A DNA stretch of 64,000 bases from Amycolatopsis pretoriensis (GCF_900107925.1 NZ_FNUJ01000018.1:54483-118482), one strand, 5' to 3'; counted from the first letter of the stretch, positions 19,091 through 27,957 are shown. The notes: generated by a model not told the origin, from the sequence alone. A program made the numbers and translations.

Positions 19091-19462
19091 TTGTCCGAAG
19101 AGCACGGCCGCATCTTCCGTGAAGCCTGGATCGCGGGCGTCACCAAGCACTACCCCGGCGAACCCAAACCCAGCTACATCACACCCTGGGACGAGACCCC
19201 CGACTGGGAACGCCAAAGCGCCGCGGCGGTCTACGACCAGGTGGCTGCCTTCATCGAAGTAACCGCCGGCGCGGCAACGAAGCTGGCCCGCGAACAGAAA
19301 GGCCGATTCGTCAGCCTGTGCTGGACCGGTCAAATCTACAAGCACATACCCAGTCCGAAACCAGCCTATATCGCCGACTGGGACCAGTTGCCGGATTGGC
19401 AGAAAGAGACAGACATAGAAATATTTGAACGGATTGAGCAATCGAGCACGAAAACTCACTAA
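19091..19462 (+). CDS. Small protein with two tandem W/P repeats
   Basis: 123 residues from a TTG at 19091, with GGGAG placed 6 bp before it; the stop of the XRE regulator lies 13 bp upstream, so the two are cotranscribed. The protein consists of two copies of a 40-residue unit: WIAGVTKHYPGEPKPSYITP + WDETPDW and WTGQIYKHIPSPKPAYIADW + DQLPDW. This family often accompanies this type of XRE regulator in actinomycetes. Its function is unknown; a partner or effector of the regulator is an inference from linkage. Confidence 0.7.
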   Translation: MSEEHGRIFREAWIAGVTKHYPGEPKPSYITPWDETPDWERQSAAAVYDQVAAFIEVTAGAATKLAREQKGRFVSLCWTGQIYKHIPSPKPAYIADWDQLPDWQKETDIEIFERIEQSSTKTH

Positions 19463-19538
19463 TTCGTCAGGGCGACTCGTCGCCATTGTCTGATCGCAGC
19501 GCGAGCCCGCCAACCCGATCCACCTCTAGGCTGGTTGT

Positions 19539-19865
19539 ATGGCCGCTCACCTACTTGTGACCACAACTACTCCCGACCGCGCGTCCGGCGCGAAGATCGC
19601 CGGATCGGCAGCGGCCGCGCGTCTAGCCGCAACCGCGCAGGTCACCGGCCCTGTAGCGTCGTTCTTCTGGCACCTCGGCGAGCAGGGCGAGGGCGAAGAG
19701 TGGAAGGTGACGTTCAAGACTACAGACACCCGCTACGCCGAACTCGAAGCGCACATCGTCGAGCAGCACCCATGGGACAAACCCGAGGTGACCGCCGTCG
19801 AGCTTGTGCGCGGCTCCGCCGGCTACCTGCAATGGGTCGAGGAGTCGACGAGCGCCGAGGCTTAG
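19539..19865 (+). CDS. cutA: CutA divalent-cation tolerance protein
   Basis: 108 residues, typical of CutA. Recognised from the VTTTTPDRASGAKIAGSAAAA start, the FFWHLGEQGEGEEWKVTFKT block and the ElEahIvEqHPWDkPEVTAV segment that forms the trimer core with the HPW loop. It forms homotrimers and is linked to copper tolerance. It stands alone between the lanthipeptide regulator and a degenerate stretch. Confidence 0.88.
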   Translation: MAAHLLVTTTTPDRASGAKIAGSAAAARLAATAQVTGPVASFFWHLGEQGEGEEWKVTFKTTDTRYAELEAHIVEQHPWDKPEVTAVELVRGSAGYLQWVEESTSAEA

Positions 19866-20040
19866 GACCCCAGCTTGGTCAGCAGCTCGTCTACTGCTGG
19901 CGTCGAACGGTACCGCGTCAGCTGACGGGGCCACGGCCGGGATAAGGACTGCCGGGCGTACCGAGCCGACTCCCGCGGGCAGGCCGTGACCGTGCGTCAG
20001 AGTCGCAGCGGCCTGCTCGACCTCGTGAGCGTGCAGGTAG

Positions 20041-20180
20041 GACGTAGCGAGCCACGCCGTCGCCGACGCCGACTTCATCGAAGTCGGCGACCCGCTCATC
20101 AAGAAAGCCGACGTCTGCGCGATCGAGCAGATCAAAACCGTCGTCGAGGACACCTCCGTGATCGCCGAGAATGGTATCTC
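20041..20180 (+). pseudogene. HUMPS / 3-hexulose-6-phosphate synthase family fragment
   Basis: One frame reads VASHAVADADFIEVGDPLIK and KADVCAIEQIKTVVEDTSVI + AE, which is the beta-strand 2-3 region of the orotidine decarboxylase/hexulose-phosphate synthase family. A stop lies just upstream, the match ends at about 20170, and no start or catalytic DxKxxD segment follows. It is a 40-residue relic. The rest of 19866-20202 shows no gene. Confidence 0.6.
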
Positions 20181-20202
20181 GCGTCTTACACCGCGCATAC
20201 GC

Positions 20203-21423
20203 TTAAGCGCGTATACCAACCCATCGAGCAAGGCTGGAAACGGTATCCGACCGTCGCCGATCGCTTTCCGCGAGCGTCACTAGAGTTTCGCGAAATTGTG
20301 GATGGTAGCGCGCTTGCTGCGGCGAGATTTTCTTCGCGTTGCGCAGCGCTTTCAGAGCACTGTCACGGTCGCCGTGCAATTGATAGCCACGCGCCAGGTC
20401 AATCCAGTGATGACCGACCCGTTCTCGAGGGGTCGAACTGCTAAACCTGAGGCCATCAGCACGCTTAACCGCCTCCGTTCCATCCTGCCGCTCCACGGCG
20501 AGCCCAACGGACCAGATGTTGACCGAGTCGGCGTCGAACGCCAATCGATAGTGGTCAGAACCTTTTTTAACTCGCCGAGCAAGCTGACGAGCTTCCAAGA
20601 GGTGATCGTCGGCCATAGCGCCATCTCCAGCACGTGCCGCAGCAAGGCCAGATTTCAGATGCAGCTGGCCATACATCGCGAGAGCTGCCTCGCCATCGCC
20701 TCGAAGCTCGTCCTCGATGTTACGTCGCGCCGTTTCGAGATAAGTGAGGGCGCCCGCCCACTCAGCATTGGCAATCAACTCACCGGCTACATAGAAGTCG
20801 GCAGCCGCAGATGCCAGAGGGTCTGCCGATCTCGACGCCGCCCACTCAACCCGTTCGGTAGTGAGGGACGACAGATCTGCATACCCCAGCTTGTAGGCCA
20901 CCTGGCCAGCAGCTGCGTACGCCTCGGCAAGCAGGCAGTAAAGCTGCTCGACATCGTGGCCGCTTGCCTGCGCAGCCGCCGCGCGCAACTCCGCCAGTAG
21001 CCCAGGCAGCTCTGAGCCCAGGGTGTCAAGAGTCGCCAGGTGACGTAGCTTGGAGGTATGGTTCACGGCGCTCTTCAGTTCATCCAGAGAGCGTGGCCGG
21101 ATGGACTCGTCGGGCGGCAAACGGTACGCCGCCAGTTCCCTGCGCAATCCAGGAATAACAGCGTGCGCCCGCCGTTCAGGCCGCCGGTCGTCCTCGTAAG
21201 GCTGATTCATCAGCCTCGTTGAGTCGACTTGCAGCGCACGAGCAACCGCCGCCACGAAGGCGGGAGACGCGGGCGCGAAGCCGGCTTCAACCTTCTTGAT
21301 GAGACTCAGGCTGACGTTTGCCCTGCTAGCGAGTGCAGGTTGAGTCATCCCGGCCAGCTTGCGGACGGTCCTGACTCGACGGCCGATGCCGTCGAAGTAC
21401 TCGTCATCGACGCTCACGGTCAC
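20203..21423 (-). CDS. XRE-family regulator with TPR-like domain
   Basis: 406 residues from GTG at 21423 (AAGG upstream; a second GTG lies 2 codons later). HTH at residues 8-65: IGRRVRTVRKLAGMTQPALA, SRANVSLSLIKKVEAGFAPA. The remainder is helical repeats (QLYCLLAEAYAAAGQVAYKL, AMYGQLHLKSGLAAARAGDG, GYQLHGDRDSALKALRNAKK), as in regulators that bind peptides or small ligands. It is divergent from the block of small genes starting at 21634 and may control them. Confidence 0.85.
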   Translation of the reverse strand: MTVSVDDEYFDGIGRRVRTVRKLAGMTQPALASRANVSLSLIKKVEAGFAPASPAFVAAVARALQVDSTRLMNQPYEDDRRPERRAHAVIPGLRRELAAYRLPPDESIRPRSLDELKSAVNHTSKLRHLATLDTLGSELPGLLAELRAAAAQASGHDVEQLYCLLAEAYAAAGQVAYKLGYADLSSLTTERVEWAASRSADPLASAAADFYVAGELIANAEWAGALTYLETARRNIEDELRGDGEAALAMYGQLHLKSGLAAARAGDGAMADDHLLEARQLARRVKKGSDHYRLAFDADSVNIWSVGLAVERQDGTEAVKRADGLRFSSSTPRERVGHHWIDLARGYQLHGDRDSALKALRNAKKISPQQARYHPQFRETLVTLAESDRRRSDTVSSLARWVGIRA

Positions 21424-21633
21424 CTGCCTTCGATCCGACTGCCATGGCCAACGGTACCCCGAGGTGCGGACCGTCGCTTTGAACCTTCTTTGAACCTTCC
21501 ACCCAGAAGTCTCACCTAGCGTCACAGTTCGCTACGGAGAGGTGGAGGAGATGCGTTCGAAAGTCTGCGCAGGTGGCGCTTCCAAATCACGCCCTCGTCA
21601 CGCGCAGTACGCCACCACCGGGCGTGATCGCCG

Positions 21634-21990
21634 ATGACCACGCCCCATGCGAGTCCGTTCGCGTTCCTCTGGGACAAGCCGGCTATCGAGCCGTTCACCA
21701 CCTTGCTTCAACACAGCTGGGACTTCCTCCCCATATTTGACAGCAACGGCCTCATCGAGCGGTTCACCGCCTCGTTCACGTGGGAGGCGGACGGCTTCGT
21801 CGACGCGCTCCGCGTCAAAAGCGAAACCGATGCCGCCGCCCTCCGCGTGGACCACGCCGGCGGCAAGGTCTGGGAACGCGACGGGGATGCGCTCGACATC
21901 CTGCACCAGCTCGTCGACCTACCCGCCCCCAGCACCCCGCTCGCGCCCCACCTTGTGATCGGCTCGGCTCCGCGGCTGTGGACGCCGTGA
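21634..21990 (+). CDS. Unknown small protein
   Basis: 118 residues, acidic and aromatic-rich (FAFLWDKPAIEPFTTLLQHS, WDFLPIFDSNGLIERFTASF), no recognised family. It is the first gene of a tightly packed + strand run: its TGA overlaps the GTG start of the next gene. Confidence 0.6.
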   Translation: MTTPHASPFAFLWDKPAIEPFTTLLQHSWDFLPIFDSNGLIERFTASFTWEADGFVDALRVKSETDAAALRVDHAGGKVWERDGDALDILHQLVDLPAPSTPLAPHLVIGSAPRLWTP

Positions 21991-22397
21991 AGTCCCCGTG
22001 GGCGCGGCGACGCGCGCGACGGCAGCTCGCCATCGTCCGCGCACGGCAGGCGCTGGCCGACCTGCCCCACATCGACTGGCACAACCCGGAGTCCGAGGAG
22101 AACGCTCGCCAGAAGCTCCACGACATCGCAGCAGCCATCGACGGTGCACTGAGAACGGTCCGCGCAAGCTCGGAAGAGGCACGCGCACTCAAGTACGCCC
22201 AAGCGTGGTTGACCGCATGGCTACAAGGCTGGGGACACCCGAACCTCATCCCCGCAACCCACGCAGCCTCGATGTACCAGCGCCTCGTCGACGCCATACA
22301 CACAGCGTCTCGCCGGCTGGCGCCCGACGAGCACACCGAGACCCCGCCTGGCCCAGACGAACCGCCAACCAGACCGCTGGAACACACCGATGACTGA
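21987..22397 (+). CDS. Unknown helical protein
   Basis: 136 residues from GTG at 21987 overlapping the upstream stop. The basic N-terminus (MKSPWARRRARRQLAIVRAR) leads into amphipathic helices (NARQKLHDIAAAIDGALRTV) and a Pro-rich tail. Family not recognised. It overlaps the next gene by 8 bp. Confidence 0.6.
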   Translation: MKSPWARRRARRQLAIVRARQALADLPHIDWHNPESEENARQKLHDIAAAIDGALRTVRASSEEARALKYAQAWLTAWLQGWGHPNLIPATHAASMYQRLVDAIHTASRRLAPDEHTETPPGPDEPPTRPLEHTDD

Positions 22398-22893
22398 CGC
22401 CCAACGGCGACCACCCGTGCCCGACAAGCCAGGAAAACCGCCGATCACGCTGCTCCCACTGATCACCGACGCCTACACCGACGCGCTGATGCGACTGGCC
22501 TACGCCGAGCGTGACCAGCACGACTGGACCTCCTACCGCAAGCTCGGCCACGACCTGACCGGGGTCGGAGCGCGGGTCATCATGCACGCCTACGCCCGCC
22601 GCGACCCGGCCACCGGCGACCCGCGCGCCGTCGCGGCCGAAGCGGTCCAGGAGCTGCGGACCACGCTGCGCCTCGCCGAGCAGCTCGCGGCCAACCAGGT
22701 GAGCGCAGACTCCGTCGCCCGGGAAGTCGAAGCGCTCGCCGAAGACTGCGCACAGACCGCCGCACTGCTGTACCGCATCTCCGCCGGACTGTTCCCGACA
22801 GCGATCGCCGACATCAACCCGCTCGGACAGCCCCACGCCACCGTCACCGACGCCGAGAACGGCGCCGGGCATCCAGGCGGTAAACACCGGTGA
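22390..22893 (+). CDS. Unknown helical protein
   Basis: 167 residues, ATG overlapping the previous stop by 8 bp. It is mostly alpha-helical by composition (AVAAEAVQELRTTLRLAEQL, SVAREVEALAEDCAQTAALL) with no cysteine pattern that suggests metal binding. No family recognised; coupling on both sides suggests it acts with its neighbours. Confidence 0.6.
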   Translation: MTDAQRRPPVPDKPGKPPITLLPLITDAYTDALMRLAYAERDQHDWTSYRKLGHDLTGVGARVIMHAYARRDPATGDPRAVAAEAVQELRTTLRLAEQLAANQVSADSVAREVEALAEDCAQTAALLYRISAGLFPTAIADINPLGQPHATVTDAENGAGHPGGKHR

Positions 22894-23225
22894 ACAACAA
22901 CGCGAGCCGCGAGCAGGCCGAACACCGTGACGGGCGATCTGTGCGCTCATCCAGCCGGCCGACCGCGACCGTCCTGCGCTCCCCCTCCACCAACCACCCA
23001 CGCATCCACGCCCTCCACGGCCCCACGTTCGACGCCACCGGCGTGTGCGCACCCGCCTGCGGATCCGCCGACTCCCGCCGCGACGTGATCGCCGCAGCAC
23101 AGTCACGCAACCCGCAGTACCGCGACACCTCCGCCGCCGTCACCTGCGAGAACCCTTCGTGCAGCAACAGGACCGCCGGCACCGCCGAGGACGCGACCAA
23201 GCATCCGGAGCCGCCATGCCCGTGA
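22890..23225 (+). CDS. Unknown Cys-containing small protein
   Basis: 111 residues from GTG at 22890 (4-bp overlap with the upstream gene). It contains FDATGVCAPACGS and CENPSCSN, spaced like weak metal-binding pairs. The N-terminal half is basic and low complexity. Not recognised. Confidence 0.5.
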   Translation: MNNNASREQAEHRDGRSVRSSSRPTATVLRSPSTNHPRIHALHGPTFDATGVCAPACGSADSRRDVIAAAQSRNPQYRDTSAAVTCENPSCSNRTAGTAEDATKHPEPPCP

Positions 23226-23626
23226 CCGACGGCGCCCGCCCGCAGACCTACTGGTGGAGCACCGCCCGCCCGCGGCCGCTGCACGACTACCTCGACTCGC
23301 GCACCCCCACCGCGCGGATACGGCACTGGCCCACCCGCGACCCCGACTCACCCCACACCATCCACCCCCTGCAACAAGCCTTGGACGATCCGGATGACCA
23401 CGACCGACACCGGCGAACTAGCCCACGCCGTGGGCGTAGAACTGCAGCAGCAACGAGAAACCCGCGGCTGGTCCCGCCCTGCCCTCGCCAAATGGTCCCA
23501 AGGCCAGCCGACGGCGGGAACGCTGATCACATGGGAGAAAGCCACCCGCTCGATGTCCCTGCGCCAGCTCAGCACGGCCGCCAGGCTCTACCAGCTGCGG
23601 CCCTCAGGGCTGCTGGCACGCGCTGA
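23216..23626 (+). CDS. Possible small protein overlapping the next gene
   Basis: ATG at 23216. The first 60 residues (GARPQTYWWSTARPRPLHDY, then LDSRTPTARIRHWPTRDP) have protein-like composition and fill the otherwise empty 168 bp before the XRE gene. After 23394 the frame is Arg/Pro-rich shadow of that gene, so the true 3' end is uncertain. Kept only because the gap is otherwise unexplained. Confidence 0.3.
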   Translation: MPVTDGARPQTYWWSTARPRPLHDYLDSRTPTARIRHWPTRDPDSPHTIHPLQQALDDPDDHDRHRRTSPRRGRRTAAATRNPRLVPPCPRQMVPRPADGGNADHMGESHPLDVPAPAQHGRQALPAAALRAAGTR

Positions 23627-23858
23627 GCGCTGCATCGGCTGGGACTCCGACCTCGCCGTCAACCTCACCGCCCTGGCCGCCACCCAGCACGACGCGCTCC
23701 GTCCCGTAGCCCAGTGGGCACAGAACCTGCTCGACGCCGGGGGATCACCGATTCGCGGCCTGACTACCGACACTCTCGCGGCGATGGCAGACAGCTGCCG
23801 CCTGAGCATCGCGCACTTGACCATCCTGCTGACCACCGAAGCGCCGGTACACCCATGA
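23394..23858 (+). CDS. Small XRE-type HTH protein
   Basis: 154 residues. Residues 8-68 form an XRE-like HTH (VGVELQQQRETRGWSRPALA, KWSQGQPTAGTLITWEKATR, SMSLRQLSTAARLYQL). The C-terminal half is helical with no recognised ligand domain. Its stop overlaps the start of the methyltransferase gene (ATGA), suggesting a regulator-enzyme pair. Confidence 0.7.
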   Translation: MTTTDTGELAHAVGVELQQQRETRGWSRPALAKWSQGQPTAGTLITWEKATRSMSLRQLSTAARLYQLRPSGLLARAERCIGWDSDLAVNLTALAATQHDALRPVAQWAQNLLDAGGSPIRGLTTDTLAAMADSCRLSIAHLTILLTTEAPVHP

Positions 23859-24871
23859 CATCAACAGAAACGACGCACCAGACCCCCGCCCCGACCGCGC
23901 GGTCCGAAGCCGGGCGTGCACCGTGGTGGTGGCCCTGCGGCGTCGATCAGCACCGGATCAACCTCGCCTACCTCTACGACGCCTTCCGCGAGGCGAAGAA
24001 CAGCGACAACCGGTTCGCCCCCTGCGTCAAGTTCGCGCGCGCCCGCGAACGCGAGGCCGCCGACAAGCTCGCTGTGTCCATCCCGGACGCGGGATTTGTG
24101 TTCCGGTCCGAACGGGAGTTTCTCGACCGCGCAGCCGCCTACCTCGCCGCCCACCAAGGCGTCACCAGCATCGTGGTCGCCGGCGCCGGCCTGCCCAACA
24201 TCGTCGGCACACGCGACCTGCACTCCATCGTCCGCCGCCGGGAGGCGGCCACCCGCAACCGCGAACAATTCACCACCCGCGCAAGCGTGATCTACGTCGA
24301 GCGCGACCCGCTGGTGTGCGCCGAGCTGCGCACCCTCGCCCACGCCGATAGCGGCGTCTACGTCGTCGACGCCGACCCGTGGGACCCGACCGCGATGTGG
24401 GACACCCTCTACAACACCGGCAGCGAAAATCCGGGCCTGGTCTCGCCCGATTACGACCGGATCGGGCTGCTGCTGGGCGGGGTGATGTCCTTCCACGGCG
24501 GCAGCCGCGCCGACGTCGCCGACGTCGTGCAGGCCCACCTGGCCGGTCTTCCCGTCGGCGCGTTCCTGGCCATGACTCACCTGTTCCTGCCCGAGCACCC
24601 CGACCTCGCCGCCCAGGCGCTCGAGTTCGCAGCCGCGCTGCGAGACAACGTCGCAGGTATTGGGAGTCTCGCTTCCGAGGGCGAGATTGAGGCGATGCTC
24701 CGCGGCACGACGCTGCTGCCGCCCGGGATCGTCCCCGCGTTCACCTGGTATCCCGACGGGCCACCCACCGATCCGCCGGTCTGCGGGAACTTCACCGCCG
24801 CGGTCCTCGCCCAGAAACCGGGACCGGACGACGACCTACCGGAACCCCCGTGGCGACCGGAGGTTTCCTGA
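23855..24871 (+). CDS. S-adenosyl methyltransferase, PF04672-like
   Basis: 338 residues. It has the family's NLAYLYDAFREAKNSDNRFA-like start, a Rossmann strand IVVAGAGLPNIVGTRDLHSI, an acidic strand end VIYVERDPLVCAEL (ribose-binding acidic residue), and the HGGSRADVADVV / THLFLPEHPDL blocks. This actinomycete-specific group has no established substrate. Translationally coupled to the upstream HTH gene. A second, diverged member lies at 25551. Confidence 0.75.
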   Translation: MTSTETTHQTPAPTARSEAGRAPWWWPCGVDQHRINLAYLYDAFREAKNSDNRFAPCVKFARAREREAADKLAVSIPDAGFVFRSEREFLDRAAAYLAAHQGVTSIVVAGAGLPNIVGTRDLHSIVRRREAATRNREQFTTRASVIYVERDPLVCAELRTLAHADSGVYVVDADPWDPTAMWDTLYNTGSENPGLVSPDYDRIGLLLGGVMSFHGGSRADVADVVQAHLAGLPVGAFLAMTHLFLPEHPDLAAQALEFAAALRDNVAGIGSLASEGEIEAMLRGTTLLPPGIVPAFTWYPDGPPTDPPVCGNFTAAVLAQKPGPDDDLPEPPWRPEVS

Positions 24872-25550
24872 CGTCCATGTCCGCCCGTCCACGCGGGGTG
24901 GCAACAGCAGGCAGGCGGCCACCACGCACTCCCCGGCGGTCTCGACTCCCCTCAGGTGACCGCAACTCACCTTCCCAGTTTGCCGGCAGGCCTAGTTTCC
25001 GGCCTGTCGGGACAAGGGTTCCGCGGGTGACCCGACATCACACGCGGAGCGAAGGAACCTGGCAGTTCCCACATGGATTCGGCGTTTACGTGCGCTGCGG
25101 GCGCCCGGTCCGTGCGGGTGCCAGGGCAAACACATCGCGAGCGAAGACCTATCTGAGCTCCACAAGGTCAGCTCGTGATGTGGGGTGCTGGCCGGTGCTC
25201 AAGGAACCACCGGCCAGCACCCACTCCACACAGCACCCACATCAACATCTCTTCACCGAATCGCTCGCAGCGCGCGAGCACGTCACATGGGCAGGCATGA
25301 GCAAGGAAACCGAACCACAGCAAGGCATAGCTTCGACTCGGGCGCTGTGGACACGAGCGTCGTGCCCTTTCGGTGACGACACCAACGCCGACCACGCCGA
25401 CGGCGCAGAATCTCGACCGACATCGGGGTCGGTGTCTGTGCCGGACGGACTCAACGTCGCCGCGGTGACGGCCGTTGGACCGCGGGGCACGCGTTGGCCC
25501 CCACAGTCCCGGCGCGGGCACTGCGGCATGCGACAACACGGTGACCGCTG
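24872..25550. other. 680-bp intergenic region with two stem-loops
   Basis: No gene found. Stem-loop 1: 24983-24992 with 25001-25010 (CCGGCAGGCC / GGCCTGTCGG, one G-T mismatch). Stem-loop 2 is stronger and listed separately. The second half (25230-25540) shows no start with a binding site. Confidence 0.5.
25183..25222 (+). repeat. Perfect 15-bp inverted repeat
   Basis: GGGTGCTGGCCGGTG at 25183-25197 pairs with 25208-25222 around a 10-nt loop. No T-run follows. Possible terminator of the methyltransferase unit or leader structure of the 25551 operon. Confidence 0.6.
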
Positions 25551-26444
25551 ATGTCGCCTAATCCCCGCCTGGTGTCAGGCAGCCAGGACAGCGCGGAGGT
25601 CGACATCGAACGCGAGCGCCGAGACGCCGTCGTCGACTACCTGCTCGGCGACAGTCACAACAGCTCCATCGACCGCATGTTCGCCGACACCCTTGTCGCG
25701 GGGAACCCGCAGCTGCCTCGGCTGGCGATCGTCGCCGCTGCCTGGGACCGCACGGCCGCGCAGACCATGCTCGACCACGGCCTGCGCCGATTCCTGGTCC
25801 TCGGCACCGGCGGGTTCCCGATCTGGGCCCGCTCCTCCACACTGGCCGACCTGCACGACGCCGGCGCCCGGATCGTCGTGGTTGAGCACGACCCGGTCAC
25901 CCGGCACCTGCACGCCCTCGTCGACCACGGCGCCGCCGCCGGCCGCGCCCACGTCCTGCACCTGCCCGCCCACCGCCACCACAACCTCGCGACGGCCCCC
26001 GCGGTCGCGCCGCTCCTGGCCGGCGACGCGCCGCTGGGCATCCTCGCGACCGGGCTGCTCCGCCCCGCCGACATCCGCCTCGCTGACATCCTGTCGTTGC
26101 TCGACAGTGCCCCACCCGGCAGCCTGGCGGCCATCACGCAGCTCACCCAGCGCGCCGACGACAACCCGGCCGGCACCGACGTTGCCCGGCTCGCTGCGCG
26201 CTTCGTCGCGGCCGGCATCCCGATCGCGGTCGAGAACCGCCCTGCGATCGATCAGCTGCTGCCGCGCGACGTCGTGTACCCGGCCGCCAGCTGCGACCCG
26301 CCGCCATCCCCAGACCGCGACAAGGCGACCTCAGTTCTGCGTACCGCTCTGCTCGCGCGCCGTCAGCCGCCCGCAGCTGCCGCGGGGCTCCTGCGTGGCG
26401 AAGCATTCAGACACGGTGCGAACGAACTGGGAGTGCAGCGGTGA
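25551..26444 (+). CDS. Diverged S-adenosyl methyltransferase-like protein (PF04672 type)
   Basis: 297 residues. The Rossmann segment FLVLGTGGFPIWARSSTLAD followed by ARIVVVEHDPVTRHLHAL parallels the GAG...ERD pattern of the 23855 product, and GILATGLLRPADIRLADILS parallels its FHGGSRADVADVVQ block. The family's N-terminal segment is shortened (MFADTLVAGNPQLPRL). It heads an operon of five or more overlapping genes. Paralogue of 23855 with weakened motifs; activity uncertain. Confidence 0.65.
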   Translation: MSPNPRLVSGSQDSAEVDIERERRDAVVDYLLGDSHNSSIDRMFADTLVAGNPQLPRLAIVAAAWDRTAAQTMLDHGLRRFLVLGTGGFPIWARSSTLADLHDAGARIVVVEHDPVTRHLHALVDHGAAAGRAHVLHLPAHRHHNLATAPAVAPLLAGDAPLGILATGLLRPADIRLADILSLLDSAPPGSLAAITQLTQRADDNPAGTDVARLAARFVAAGIPIAVENRPAIDQLLPRDVVYPAASCDPPPSPDRDKATSVLRTALLARRQPPAAAAGLLRGEAFRHGANELGVQR

Positions 26445-26863
26445 CGCCCACCATGGCCTGTCCCTGCGGTGTTGCCGTCCTGGGCATCGTCGAAGCGGAC
26501 ACCGATCCCGAAACGGCTATCGCCGCCTACGAACGTGCGGCGTTTCAGGCGCTGGCTGTCGGTGCGCGGTTCTACGTCCGCTACCACGATACCGACCACA
26601 GCCCCGCCGAGGCAGCCCCCGGGCTGGACTTGATCGCGCGGCAGTCGCGGATCGCCCACGCGCGGGTGGAACAACTGGTACAGGCCCTTCCTGCAGGCAG
26701 TTATGCGCCGAGCCTGGCGGGCCAGCTCCGCTCCCACGCCCTCGAGTACGGCCGTCTCGTCGCCCGGCTCTACCGGGAAGCCGAGCGGCTGGACGCTGGG
26801 CCGCACGACCGTCTGCCCGACGGCACCGCCACGCCCGGAGACAACGCCCAGGGCGGGTCGTGA
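26441..26863 (+). CDS. Unknown helical protein
   Basis: 140 residues from GTG at 26441 (overlap with upstream stop; ATG at 26453 also possible, MACPCGVAVLGIVEAD). Helical pattern, e.g. LDLIARQSRIAHARVEQLVQ and LRSHALEYGRLVARLYREAE. No family recognised. Confidence 0.6.
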   Translation: MTPTMACPCGVAVLGIVEADTDPETAIAAYERAAFQALAVGARFYVRYHDTDHSPAEAAPGLDLIARQSRIAHARVEQLVQALPAGSYAPSLAGQLRSHALEYGRLVARLYREAERLDAGPHDRLPDGTATPGDNAQGGS

Positions 26864-27144
26864 TGGCCGACGAGCAGGAATGGCGCGCCACGACGCCCCG
26901 CCGGCCTCGTGACCCGGTCACGGTCGTCCTCGGCGTGGTCGCCGGGCTCGGCGGCTGCGCGCTGCTGTGGGCGCTGGCACTCACGGCGATCTTCGCCGTC
27001 GACCCCGATCGCCCCTCCAACCCGGTCGACAACACCAGATCCAGCCACGCCACGCCCCGCCACCCGGCGACGACGCCTCCCGCGGAGCTCGGCCGCGAGT
27101 CACCACCACCACCGACCGCCCAGCAACACCGGGAGACCCCGTGA
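26863..27144 (+). CDS. Small single-pass membrane protein
   Basis: 93 residues, ATG overlapping the previous stop. A basic N-terminus (WRATTPRRPRDPV) precedes one membrane segment (VVLGVVAGLGGCALLWALAL) and a Pro/Thr-rich external tail. Orientation should be N-in by the positive-inside rule. Function unknown. Confidence 0.65.
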   Translation: MADEQEWRATTPRRPRDPVTVVLGVVAGLGGCALLWALALTAIFAVDPDRPSNPVDNTRSSHATPRHPATTPPAELGRESPPPPTAQQHRETP

Positions 27145-27602
27145 ACCGCCCTGCCACCGACACCACGCACGCTGCGCCCCGGCTCCCGGTCACCGTCGAC
27201 GCCTACGACTTCCGTCAGCTCTCCCACGACCATCGCTTGTGGGCGGGGCACCAGTCGCGCGACGACCACCGGTTCGAGGCGATGACCGGGGACGATGTCG
27301 ACTACTCGTGGCCGCACGCGTGGTGGTATCCCGACTGGCTCACCGTCATCGTCGCGCGCAGCTTCCTCGACGCCACCGGCCACCGCTACCAGATCATCAG
27401 CGATCTCGACGACCCGCTCGCCGAATCCGCGGCACACACGCTCTGGCGGCCCTGCCCCGAGCACCGATGCGGCCGCTGCGCCGTCGCCCCGATCTGCAGC
27501 TACGTCATCCTCACCGCCTATCCCGGCGAACCACCGCTACCCCAGCGAGATTCAGCGACCGGTGGAAGGGGTGAGGCGCCGCCGCCGACCGGCTCGTGCT
27601 GA
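27141..27602 (+). CDS. Unknown protein with C-terminal Cys motif
   Basis: 153 residues from GTG at 27141 in a GTGA overlap. It is aromatic-rich (DDVDYSWPHAWWYPDWLTVI) and carries CPEHRCGRCAVAPICSYV near the end, four cysteines that could bind zinc. A similar W/Y-rich composition is seen in 30.0-kb protein. Not recognised. Confidence 0.6.
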   Translation: MNRPATDTTHAAPRLPVTVDAYDFRQLSHDHRLWAGHQSRDDHRFEAMTGDDVDYSWPHAWWYPDWLTVIVARSFLDATGHRYQIISDLDDPLAESAAHTLWRPCPEHRCGRCAVAPICSYVILTAYPGEPPLPQRDSATGGRGEAPPPTGSC

Positions 27603-27690
27603 CCACAGCTGTCCTCCTCGCCCTGGCCCTGGCCCTGGCCCTGTGACCCGTCCCGTTCACTGTCCACATCGCACGAAACGACTCACCTCC

Positions 27691-27957
27691 ATGGATTTTC
27701 TGTTCACCCTGCTGTTGTGCGCGCCCTACCCTGCCATCGGCGTCCACACCGCGCGCAGTGTCCTACGCGAGCCCCGCACCCGCCGCACCGTCACGCGGTC
27801 GGGCAGTCGACGCCTCGCCATCCGGACCTGGCTCTACGCGGCAACTCTGGTGCTGCTGTGGCCCGCGGTCGAGGTCCTCCCGCCGCTGGCACGGTGGACC
27901 AAGTCCGGTGTGTCCCGGCTACGGCAGCGTCCCGCACCGACGGAACCGTCCACGTGA
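27691..27957 (+). CDS. Small two-segment membrane protein
   Basis: 88 residues from ATG at 27691. Hydrophobic segments FLFTLLLCAPYPAIGVHTA and WLYAATLVLLWPAVEVLPPL flank a basic loop. Its stop overlaps the GTG of the next gene. Function unknown. The 88 bp before it contain a short CTGGCC repeat. Confidence 0.55.
   Translation: MDFLFTLLLCAPYPAIGVHTARSVLREPRTRRTVTRSGSRRLAIRTWLYAATLVLLWPAVEVLPPLARWTKSGVSRLRQRPAPTEPST

Noticed and set aside
27622..27645. CTGGCC hexamer repeat
   Set aside because: About four units only, in a short spacer; no function can be argued and such runs are common in GC-rich DNA.
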